From Nitrobacter sp. 62-13 (GTDB lineage Bacteria > Pseudomonadota > Alphaproteobacteria > Rhizobiales > Xanthobacteraceae), in NCBI RefSeq assembly GCF_001896955.1, contig NZ_MKRN01000188.1, forward strand, positions 1 to 36,410: 36,410 nucleotides of DNA, written 5' to 3'. Shown here piece by piece: positions 18,307 through 28,023 of the stretch. The notes under the pieces were generated by a model. It did no database searches and had not been told where the DNA came from. It saw only the letters and a program-made list of their open reading frames with translations. The first letter of the stretch is position 1, and each line of letters begins with the position of its first letter. A program made the translations under genes and the position numbers.

Positions 18307-18810
18307 TCAGATCGCATGGCCCTTCTTGCGCAATTCCTCGATCATCCGCGTTCGTATCTCGCTGGCGACCGACCGGCCGAACTGCTGGCCGACCACCATG
18401 GTCTACTGGGCCAATAGCGGCGTTTTCCGAAGAAATTTTTGACCGACCGGCGTCTTGTAGAAAACAATCAGCGCGCGCAGATCGTCCGCCGTGAAATTGC
18501 TGGCATAGACCTTCACCACCGCGTCGGACAATTCGTCCATGCGGCTTTGGAAGCTCTGCAGCAGCATCGGAATCATGGCGTCGTAATCACGCTCGACGTT
18601 GGCGCGGCCCTGCACGATCGCCGGCTTCAGCGTCGTCATGATCGTCGGCATCAAGCTCTTGAATTGCTCGCCAAGCTTGATGGTGGCCACCAGTTCCTTC
18701 GCGGCGGCTATTGATTCCGACGACGGGGTTTCCGCTCGCGCGGGCATCGGCGCGAGCCATATCGTGGCCAGAGCGAGGAGGCACCCGAAGCGAGACAGAG
18801 ACTTCCACAT
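18307..18810 (-). pseudogene. DUF2059 exported protein interrupted by in-frame TAG at 18403-18405
   Basis: ORF 18403..18810 (MWKSLSRFGCLLALATIWLAPMPARAE...ALIVFYKTPVGQKFLRKTPLLAQ*) continues in the same frame past TAG as TMVVGQQFGRSVASEIRTRMIEELRKKGHAI* (stop 18307-18309), resembling the normal DUF2059 C-terminus. Confidence 0.75.
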
Positions 18811-19004
18811 CCTTGATTTCCTTCAAATCGCTGCGCGCGTCTGAATACTATAACCGCAGAATCGTCCCGCCGCGACAAACCGTGCGATCCCGACCAAGGT
18901 GGCACGCCCTTGCCCCTTGCCGAGCCAGAGGGCTGCGACGCATAATACCTTCAAGAACTAAGCAGAACTTGGCGCAAATGCGCGGAGTTTGAGTGGAGGG
19001 ACAG

Positions 19005-20963
<1,959 letters not shown>

Positions 20964-21010
20964 GTTTAGAGCAATTTACATTTAGACGGAAACGGATCGC
21001 GGGGCACAGC

Positions 21011-21122
21011 GGACTCCCTCTCCCATTGGGAGAGGGTTGGGGTGAGGGAATCCGACGTCTCGATGCTGAATTCCCCCTCACCCGGCACTCCGTGCCGACC
21101 TCTCCCCGGCGGGGAGAGGTGA
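21011..21122. repeat. Compound multi-hairpin intergenic repeat
   Basis: CCCTCTCCC-ATT-GGGAGAGGG (21016-21036), inverted GGTGAGGG/CCCTCACC arms, CGGCACTCCGTGCCG and ACCTCTCCCC-GGC-GGGGAGAGGT hairpins. Confidence 0.8.
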
Positions 21123-21171
21123 AGGTGGTCGGGTTAGGGCTGCTTTGACCAAAATCATCTCTCTCTCCCGA

Positions 21172-21828
21172 TCACTGGCTCGCCCAGACGATCCGGGCGA
21201 TCCATTCCACGTCGGATGCGGCCAGCGTGCGATTGGCGTGGCTCGGATTGAGCGACTGCAGTTCGATCATCTTCGCGGTGCGGCGCTTGAGCTCCTTCAC
21301 CATCACCTCGCCGTCCCTGGTCTTCACCACCACGCGGTCGCCGCGCCGGATCGGCGTCCCCGGCGAGACCACGATGACGTCGCCGTCGCGATAGGCCGGC
21401 TTCATCGAGTCGCCGGATATCTCCAGCGCATAGGCGTGCTCGTCGTTGACGCAGGGAAGACCCACCTCGTCCCAGCCCTTGCCGACAGGAAAGCCTCCAT
21501 CGTCGAAATAGCCGCCGGCCCCCGCCTCTGCGAAGCCGAGCAGCGGCACGGCCTGCGCGGCGCGCGCCGTATCCTCGATGAACTGCACGAATGTGTCGAT
21601 CGCGGTATCGGTGGCGGCGAGCGCCTTGGCGACCGACTCGGTTGATGGCCACCGCTCGCGGCCATCACTGGTGACGCGTTTGGATTTGTTGAAGGTGGTC
21701 GGGTCGAGCCCGGCCCTTCTCGCAAGGCCCGATGGCGACAGACCGGCGCGCTCCGCGAGACGATCCAACGCCGACCAGATCTGGGCGTGTGTCAGCATGG
21801 CCATGTGGCGCGTCCTGATTTCGCTCAT
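21172..21828 (-). CDS. HTH / S24 peptidase-like (LexA/CI-type) transcriptional regulator
   Basis: N-terminal HTH (LSPSGLARRAGLDPTTFNKSKR), C-terminal ALEISGDSMKPAYRDGDVIVVSPGTPIRRGDRVVVKTRDGEVMVKELKRR with S24 GDSM and K regions. Confidence 0.93.
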   Translation of the reverse strand: MSEIRTRHMAMLTHAQIWSALDRLAERAGLSPSGLARRAGLDPTTFNKSKRVTSDGRERWPSTESVAKALAATDTAIDTFVQFIEDTARAAQAVPLLGFAEAGAGGYFDDGGFPVGKGWDEVGLPCVNDEHAYALEISGDSMKPAYRDGDVIVVSPGTPIRRGDRVVVKTRDGEVMVKELKRRTAKMIELQSLNPSHANRTLAASDVEWIARIVWASQ

Positions 21829-22029
21829 CGGAGCGATGAATTCTGTCTCCAGCTAGGAATTATTACCTCAGTTGATGCAGACCCGCAATGCGTTGCGGAC
21901 AAAATGCGGCTCTTGAAGTGCGGGCGGGCCACCGATACGGTCACGCTTGATCCGCTGCAATTTAAGCGAGCGGAAACAAGATCATGCGCTTTTCAGTATC
22001 GTGGAGCGCAATGCGGGCTCGGGAAACGC

Positions 22030-22374
22030 GTGCGAACGATCTACAAAATCTGCCCTGCTTCGGCCTGGCGGGAGGCCGAGCGGCACGGCGTTTTTCGCGG
22101 CAGCGCCGATGACTTGCGCGACGGCTTCATCCATTTTTCCGCCGCGTCCCAGGTCGAAGGCACGGCCCGCAAACATTTCGTTGGCCAGACCGGACTGCTC
22201 CTGGTCGCGATCGATGCAGATGGACTGGGCGACGCGCTGCGCTGGGAAGTCTCGCGCGGAGGCGAGCTGTTTCCGCATCTCTATGGCGAGCTCGATCTCC
22301 GCCACGTCACGGCGGTGCAGGACATGCCCGCACGGCCGGACGGATATCACGAGATTCCGGAGCTTGCGTCGTGA
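22030..22374 (+). CDS. DUF952 family protein
   Basis: GTG start at 22030: (M)RTIYKICPASAWREAERHGVFRGSADDLRDGFIHFSAASQVEGTARKHFVGQTGLLLVAID; stop overlaps pyrD start (GTGA). Confidence 0.9.
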   Translation: MRTIYKICPASAWREAERHGVFRGSADDLRDGFIHFSAASQVEGTARKHFVGQTGLLLVAIDADGLGDALRWEVSRGGELFPHLYGELDLRHVTAVQDMPARPDGYHEIPELAS

Positions 22375-23465
22375 TCCGCGCCTTCGACAATTTCTCGCTG
22401 CCGCTGTTGCGCTGGTTCGATCCCGAGGACGCCCATCGCATGGCGATGCAGGGACTGCGGCTGCTGCCGCCGATACGGCAGCGTGCCGACGATCCGAAAC
22501 TCGCGGTTCGCGCCTTCGGCTTGAATTTTCCCAATCCGATCGGCATGGCCGCCGGCTTCGACAAAAACGCCGAGGTCCCTGACGCGCTGCTGAAACTGGG
22601 CTTCGGCTTCGTCGAGGTCGGTACCGTGACGCCGCGGCCGCAGCCCGGCAATCCGCGCCCGCGCGTGTTCCGGCTCGAACGCGACGAGGGCGTGATCAAC
22701 CGAATGGGATTCAACAATGACGGCGCCCATGTCGTGCTGCGCCGGCTGGCGGCCCGCGCGCATGCCGGCGGCATCATCGGAGTCAACATCGGCGCCAACA
22801 AGGATTCGGCCAATCGCGTCGCCGATTACGTCAGGCTGATCGAAATCTTTGCGCCGGTGGCGAGCTACTTCACCGTCAACGTATCGTCGCCCAATACGCC
22901 GGGCCTGCGCAACTTGCAGCAGGCGGACGCGCTCAACGAGTTGCTGGCGAAGGTGATCGACGCCCGCGAACGGGTCCGTCAGAATGCCGGCGATACGCCG
23001 GTGCTGCTCAAGATCGCACCCGACCTGACGCTGGCAGAACTCGACGACGTCGTTCAGATCGCGCGCTCGCGCCGTATCGACGGCATGATCGTCGGCAACA
23101 CCACGCTGGCGCGGCCATCGAGCTTGCGCGATCAATTGCGCGCGAAAGAACAGGGCGGGTTGTCGGGGCGGCCGCTGTTCCGGCTGTCGACCCGGATGGT
23201 GGCCGAGACCTATGTGCGCACCGAGGGCGCATTTCCGCTGATCGGGGTCGGCGGCATCGACTCCGGCGGCGCAGCGCTGACCAAGATGCGCGCCGGCGCC
23301 ACCCTGATCCAGCTTTATTCCTCGCTGGTCTACAAGGGATTGGGCCTGGTCGATGACATCAAGCGCGATCTGATGTCGACGCTGCTGCGGACGGGGCGCG
23401 ACTCGCTGTCGGAAATCGTCGGCGCGGATGCCGCGGCGATCACGGCGGAAGACTGGCCGGCTTAA
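22371..23465 (+). CDS. pyrD: Dihydroorotate dehydrogenase (quinone)
   Basis: NPIGMAAGFDKNAEVPDALLKLGFGFVEVGTVTPRPQPGNPRPRVFRL, NRMGFNNDG, VNVSSPNTPGLR, IGVGGIDSGGAALTKMRAGATLIQLYSSLVYKG. Confidence 0.97.
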   Translation: MIRAFDNFSLPLLRWFDPEDAHRMAMQGLRLLPPIRQRADDPKLAVRAFGLNFPNPIGMAAGFDKNAEVPDALLKLGFGFVEVGTVTPRPQPGNPRPRVFRLERDEGVINRMGFNNDGAHVVLRRLAARAHAGGIIGVNIGANKDSANRVADYVRLIEIFAPVASYFTVNVSSPNTPGLRNLQQADALNELLAKVIDARERVRQNAGDTPVLLKIAPDLTLAELDDVVQIARSRRIDGMIVGNTTLARPSSLRDQLRAKEQGGLSGRPLFRLSTRMVAETYVRTEGAFPLIGVGGIDSGGAALTKMRAGATLIQLYSSLVYKGLGLVDDIKRDLMSTLLRTGRDSLSEIVGADAAAITAEDWPA

Positions 23466-23476
23466 GCCTTACTCTT

Positions 23477-23557
23477 ATTGATCGAGCACGATCTTGTCCG
23501 AAAACCGGCTCCCGCCCGGGATCAGGTCCGGGGCAGGCTCCTTGGGATCATGCTCTA
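23477..23557. repeat. Palindromic intergenic repeat (GAGCACGATCTTGTCCGAAAACCGG...GGGATCATGCTC)
   Basis: gagcacgatc / gggatcatgctc inverted arms with CCGAAAACCGG core; same family as the element at about 1556-1604. Confidence 0.75.
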
Positions 23558-23857
23558 ACGCCCGCGCGGCGCGCCGAACACCCGCGACAACAGCCAGATC
23601 GGAACCACGACGACGGCGCCAAGCAGGAAGTAGCGCCACAATCCGTTGATGGCGTCGAAACCGAGATTCCAGACGCGTTCGACCAGCAGGCGGATGCTTT
23701 GCACGATATTCCAGGGGTCGAAACCGATCGCAGCGAGCATCACGCCGACCAGTGTCGACAGCAGGATCAGGCGAAACGCGACCCCCAGTGGCGAGCCCCC
23801 CAGGAAACGAGACAGGCTGTCGTTGTCGGCCGGAAATTTCCGGGTGTCGTTCGGCAT
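23555..23857 (-). CDS. Small membrane protein, DUF6460-like
   Basis: MPNDTRKFPADNDSLSRFLGGSPLGVAFRLILLSTLVGVMLAAIGFDPWNIVQSIRLLVERVWNLGFDAINGLWRYFLLGAVVVVPIWLLSRVFGAPRGR; start ATG 23857. Confidence 0.75.
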   Translation of the reverse strand: MPNDTRKFPADNDSLSRFLGGSPLGVAFRLILLSTLVGVMLAAIGFDPWNIVQSIRLLVERVWNLGFDAINGLWRYFLLGAVVVVPIWLLSRVFGAPRGR

Positions 23858-24004
23858 CGTGACCCTCCTGCGGGATTCGACGCCCGCGCATGTCGCAGCA
23901 TAGCCCAAAAAAACCGCGTGATGCAGATGGGGAACCGCCGTTTCCCCGTCAATGGTCCCAGTGCGCGATCGGCAAAGTGGATGCCGGTGGCGTCCGACCC
24001 GCGT

Positions 24005-25726
24005 TCATGCGGATCGAGCCGCTGCAGCGGAAGCGAGCATCCGCTCCAGCGTCTCCAGCCGGTCGGCTTCGCGCGGCGGCTTGTCCCAGCGCAGGCGGCT
24101 GATGCGGGGAAAGCGCATCGCCACGCCCGACCTGTGCCGTGCCGACCGCTGCAATCCCTCGAAGGCGACTTCCAGCACCAGCCCCCGATCCGGCTCATGC
24201 ACGACGTGGCGCACCGGGCCGAAGCTCTCGGTGGTGTTGCGACGGACGAAGCGATCGATCCGCAGCAGTTCCTCGTCGGTGAAGCCGAAATAGGCCTTGC
24301 CGACCGGCACCAGTTGCTCGTTTCCATCGGCCTCGGTCCAGACTCCGAAGGTATAGTCGGAGTAATAGGAGGAGCGCTTGCCGTGGCCGCGCTGCGCGTA
24401 CATCAACACCGCGTCGATGACATGCGGATCGCGTTTCCATTTCCACCACAGGCCCTTGGGACGTCCCGGCAGATACGGCGCGTCACGGCGCTTCAGCATG
24501 ATGCCTTCGACCGCGTCGGCGTCGGTTCCCGCCGCGGCCGGATCGGCGCGGGCTGCCGCGAGTTCGCCCCATGTGGCGAAGGGCACCTGCGGCGACAGGT
24601 CGATACGCGGATCGTCAAGCGCTGCGATGAAATCAACCAGCCGCCGCCGCCGGTCGTCAAACGGCAACTCGCGCAGATCGTTGTCGCCGTCGTCGAGCAG
24701 ATCGTAGGCGCGCAGGTGGATGGGAAATTCCTTCATCAGCCTGGGCGTCACGGTCTTGCGGTTCAGCCTCTGCTGCAGGACGTTGAACGATTGCACCCGC
24801 CCCTCGCGCACCACCAGCAACTCGCCGTCGATGGCGAACGCTTGATGCCGAAAAGTGCGAAGCGGTTTTCGGGAATCATCAAGTGTCACTTCTGAAGATT
24901 CCTGCAACCTCAGCGAGGGCAGCAAATCCGGAAAGCCGCTCGTGATGTCCTCGCCGGTGCGCGAATAAAGCCGGCTCGCGTCGTTGCCATGCTCGTCGCA
25001 GCCGCCGACGGCCTGCACGCGGATGCCGTCCCATTTCCACTCGGCCGTGAAATCGGATGCATCCAGCCGCGCAAAGTCGGCGTCCTCGATCGCGTGCGCC
25101 AGCATCACCGGCCGGAACGGCGCGGGGATGCGGTTGACCGGTTTTTCGGCGCGGCCTTCGAGCCATGCGAACAGATCGAGATATGGCGGCGCGAGACCTG
25201 GCCAGATCAGTTCGACATCGTGCGTATCTTTATCGCCGAGCGCCGCCGCGGCGGTCTTGGCGAGCCGCGCGGACACGCCGATCCGCATCGCGCCGGTGAC
25301 GAGTTTCAAGAGCGCCCAGCGACCGATTTCGTCCAACTCGTCGAGCCAGCGGGCGAGCTGCGCCGGCAGTTCGGCCTTGCCGAGGGTGCGCAGCGTGGTG
25401 ACGACATCGGTGAGCGTGGGCGGCGGCGGTTTGCCGTCGTGCTCGCGCATCAGCGCCGAGGGCCACATCAGCGCCACCGTTTCGGAGAGATCGCCGACGT
25501 AATCGTAGGACAAGGCGAACAACACCGGGTCGGCGCGCGCGGCGATCAGACCACGGACAAGAGCGGGCTTGGCGTGCTTGAACGACAATGCGCCGGTCAG
25601 CGCAGCCAGCGCGTAGCCGCGATCCGGATCCGGCGTCTCGCGAAAATATGCGGTGATCAGCCGCAGTTTGTTATTGCGGCCGGGTTCGTAGGCAAGACGG
25701 TCGAGCAGTTCGGCGAAACGGTTCAT
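24005..25726 (-). CDS. ATP-dependent DNA ligase (cisplatin damage response / ligase-associated type)
   Basis: MNRFAELLDRLAYEPGRNNKLRLITAYFRETPDPDRGYALAALTG..., EWKWDGIRVQAVGG (motif I), RLYSRTGEDI, IDGELLVVREGRVQSFNVLQQRLNRK, EGIMLKRRDAPYLPGRPKGLWWKWKRDP. Confidence 0.96.
   Translation of the reverse strand: MNRFAELLDRLAYEPGRNNKLRLITAYFRETPDPDRGYALAALTGALSFKHAKPALVRGLIAARADPVLFALSYDYVGDLSETVALMWPSALMREHDGKPPPPTLTDVVTTLRTLGKAELPAQLARWLDELDEIGRWALLKLVTGAMRIGVSARLAKTAAAALGDKDTHDVELIWPGLAPPYLDLFAWLEGRAEKPVNRIPAPFRPVMLAHAIEDADFARLDASDFTAEWKWDGIRVQAVGGCDEHGNDASRLYSRTGEDITSGFPDLLPSLRLQESSEVTLDDSRKPLRTFRHQAFAIDGELLVVREGRVQSFNVLQQRLNRKTVTPRLMKEFPIHLRAYDLLDDGDNDLRELPFDDRRRRLVDFIAALDDPRIDLSPQVPFATWGELAAARADPAAAGTDADAVEGIMLKRRDAPYLPGRPKGLWWKWKRDPHVIDAVLMYAQRGHGKRSSYYSDYTFGVWTEADGNEQLVPVGKAYFGFTDEELLRIDRFVRRNTTESFGPVRHVVHEPDRGLVLEVAFEGLQRSARHRSGVAMRFPRISRLRWDKPPREADRLETLERMLASAAAARSA
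24841..24883. repeat. Palindromic repeat embedded in frame within the DNA ligase CDS
   Basis: CTTGATGcCGAAAAgtgcgaagcggTTTTCGggaatCATCAAG: 7-bp outer and 6-bp inner inverted arms; core resembles the CCGAAAACCG-type intergenic palindromes at 1556-1604 and 23477-23557. Confidence 0.75.
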
Positions 25727-26769
25727 GAGCCGCCCTCCTCGCCCAACGCCGCCGCATCATCCTCCTCGCTGTCCTCGTCGCCGTAGCCGACCAGCGCGAG
25801 CGGGCGCGCGACGAGCCCTTGCGTCGTGCACCAATGCACCAGCGCGTCTTCCTGGCCGTGCGTCACCCAGATTTCGCCTGCCCCTGTCGCCGCGATGGTG
25901 CGGGTCAGGCCGTCCCAATCGGCATGATCGGAAATAACCAGCGGCAGTTCGACGCCGCGCTGCCGCGCCCGCGCGCGAAGGCGCATCCAGCCGGACGCAA
26001 ACGCCGTCACCGGATCGGGAAAGCGCCGCGTCCACAGATCCGCGATCGCCGTAGGCGGCGCCAGCGTGACGGTGCCCGCAAGATCGGCCTTCTTCATTCC
26101 CCTGGCCGGCCGCAATTCGCCAAGCGCGATACCGCGGCTTTGATAATACTGCGTGACCTTCGCCATCGCGCCATGCAGATAGATCGGCGTGCCGTAGCCG
26201 GCTTCGCGGATCAGCGCGATCACGCGTTGCGCCTTGCCGAGCGAATAAGCGCCGACGAGATGCGCGCGATCGGGAAACAGCGCGACCGAAGCCAGCAGCT
26301 TGTCCACTTCACACGCCGCATCGCCATGACGGAACACCGGCAGCCCGAACGTCGCCTCGGTGATGAAGACATCGCACGGCACCACCTCGAACGGGGTGCA
26401 GGTCGGATCGCGGACATCCTTGTAGTCGCCCGAGGCGACGATCCGGACACCGCCATGCGTGACCGCGACCTGCGCCGAGCCGAGCACGTGGCCTGCGGGA
26501 TGGAATTTGATCGAGACCCCGCCGAGCCGAATTTCTTCGCCGTAGGAAATCGCCTGCGTGGCGCCGGCGAAACCATCGCCGTAGCGCAGCCGCATGATAT
26601 CGAGCGTTTCCTGCGTCGCCAGCACCGCGCCGTGACCGGGTCGGGCATGATCGGAATGGCCATGGGTGATGACCGCGCGGTCCACAGGGCGCACCGGATC
26701 GATATGGAAGCCGCCGGGCTTGCAACACAATCCGGCGGCGACGGGCATCAGGATGTCTTGCGGACGCAT
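25723..26769 (-). CDS. Ligase-associated DNA exonuclease (metallo-beta-lactamase / mRNA 3'-end processing factor-like)
   Basis: MRPQDILMPVAAGLCCKPGGFHIDPVRPVDRAVITHGHSDHARPGHGAVLATQETLDIM...HPAGHVLGSAQVAV...SDHADWDGL; overlaps ligase start by 4 nt. Confidence 0.94.
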   Translation of the reverse strand: MRPQDILMPVAAGLCCKPGGFHIDPVRPVDRAVITHGHSDHARPGHGAVLATQETLDIMRLRYGDGFAGATQAISYGEEIRLGGVSIKFHPAGHVLGSAQVAVTHGGVRIVASGDYKDVRDPTCTPFEVVPCDVFITEATFGLPVFRHGDAACEVDKLLASVALFPDRAHLVGAYSLGKAQRVIALIREAGYGTPIYLHGAMAKVTQYYQSRGIALGELRPARGMKKADLAGTVTLAPPTAIADLWTRRFPDPVTAFASGWMRLRARARQRGVELPLVISDHADWDGLTRTIAATGAGEIWVTHGQEDALVHWCTTQGLVARPLALVGYGDEDSEEDDAAALGEEGGS

Positions 26770-26835
26770 GGCGGGCATATAAGCAGCCGCACGTGTCGTT
26801 CGAGTCCGGGCGCTTCGACGATAGCCCGCGCAACG

Positions 26836-26862
26836 AAAAAGCCCCGGCCTTGGCCGGGGCTT
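26836..26862 (-). terminator. Rho-independent terminator downstream of the BAX inhibitor-1 gene
   Basis: Minus strand: AAGCCCCGGCC-AA-GGCCGGGGCTTTTT, GC-rich hairpin followed by T run. Confidence 0.85.
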
Positions 26863-26921
26863 CACGTATCAGATCGTCTAGCTATTCACCAAAACCGGAC
26901 GACCGCTTTTCGAGGCTGTTC

Positions 26922-27713
26922 CTATTCGCGCTGTCCGAGCAACTGCAGCAGCAGCGTGAACAGGTTGATGAAGTTCAGGTAGAGCGACAGCGCACCGGTG
27001 ATCGCCGCGCGCTCCGCGATCTCGCCGCCCTGCGAGGCGTAGCCGTAGATGTAATCGTTCTTCAGACGCTGGGTGTCGTAGGCGGTCAGACCCGCGAACA
27101 CCAGCACACCGACCACCGACACCACGAACTGCAATGCCGAGCTTGCGATGAAGAGGTTCACCAGACTTGCGATGATGACGCCGAACAGGCCCATGATCAG
27201 GAACGAGCCCATGCCGCTCATGTCACGCTTGGTGGTGTAGCCGAACAGGCTCAGCGCGCCGAACGAGGCCGCGGTGATGAAGAAAACCCGAACGATCGAG
27301 GTGTGCGTATACACCAGGAAGATCGACGACAGCGAAATGCCCATCAATGCCGAGAACGCCCAGAACAGCATCTGCGCGGTCGCGGGCTTGAGCCGGTTGA
27401 TGCCGAAGGAGATGGCGAAGACCATCGCCAGCGGCGCGAGGATGAACACCCACTTCAAGGGGCTCACGAACATCGCGTAACCGAACGGCGTCAGATAGGC
27501 GCTGCCGATCCTGGCCGCGGCGCCCGACGGATCGCCGGTCACGGCCGCCATGTAGACGCCGAGCGCGGCCAGGCCGGTGATGGCGAGACCGATCGACATG
27601 TAGTTGTAGATCTTGAGCATATAGGACCGAAGACCGGCGTCGACGGCCGCGGTATCAACGCGCCCGGCGGCCCGGCCAAACGGGGAGGTATAGTTACGGT
27701 CTAAGTCCGACAT
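26922..27713 (-). CDS. BAX inhibitor-1 / YccA family membrane protein
   Basis: MSDLDRNYTSPFGRAAGRVDTAAVDAGLRSYMLKIYNYMSIGLAITGLAALGVYM...GLTAYDTQRLKNDY...ALSLYLNFINLFTLLLQLLG. Confidence 0.95.
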   Translation of the reverse strand: MSDLDRNYTSPFGRAAGRVDTAAVDAGLRSYMLKIYNYMSIGLAITGLAALGVYMAAVTGDPSGAAARIGSAYLTPFGYAMFVSPLKWVFILAPLAMVFAISFGINRLKPATAQMLFWAFSALMGISLSSIFLVYTHTSIVRVFFITAASFGALSLFGYTTKRDMSGMGSFLIMGLFGVIIASLVNLFIASSALQFVVSVVGVLVFAGLTAYDTQRLKNDYIYGYASQGGEIAERAAITGALSLYLNFINLFTLLLQLLGQRE

Positions 27714-28023
27714 GGTCGAATTCCCGTGGTTGTCTGACGCCGCAAATGATTTACGCGCCAGTTCGAATTCTGTCTCGGATACGTCGGTCTGCGAATGTTA
27801 ATTTTTCGTCATCAGGCCAGCGTCCGACCCAAGCTGTATGTGGGAAACTAACACGATCGGCGCAAGCTTCCATGCGCGGCTGAATGTCGCCCTCCGGACA
27901 GGCACTTGGCTTCTCCCGGGCCAGAGCGATGCGCCAAAAGCATCAAGTCCGCAAGGGGATCGATGGTCCCCTCCCCGTCGCTGCATCATGGATCCCGACC
28001 GCCGCGATGCCTGCTACATATTG

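Noticed and set aside
18900-18913. Possible sigma-54 promoter upstream of acs (TGGCACG-CCC-TTGC)
   Set aside because: Both halves match consensus, but the spacer is 3 nt instead of 4, so GG-GC spacing is wrong by one base; position relative to acs alone is not enough support.
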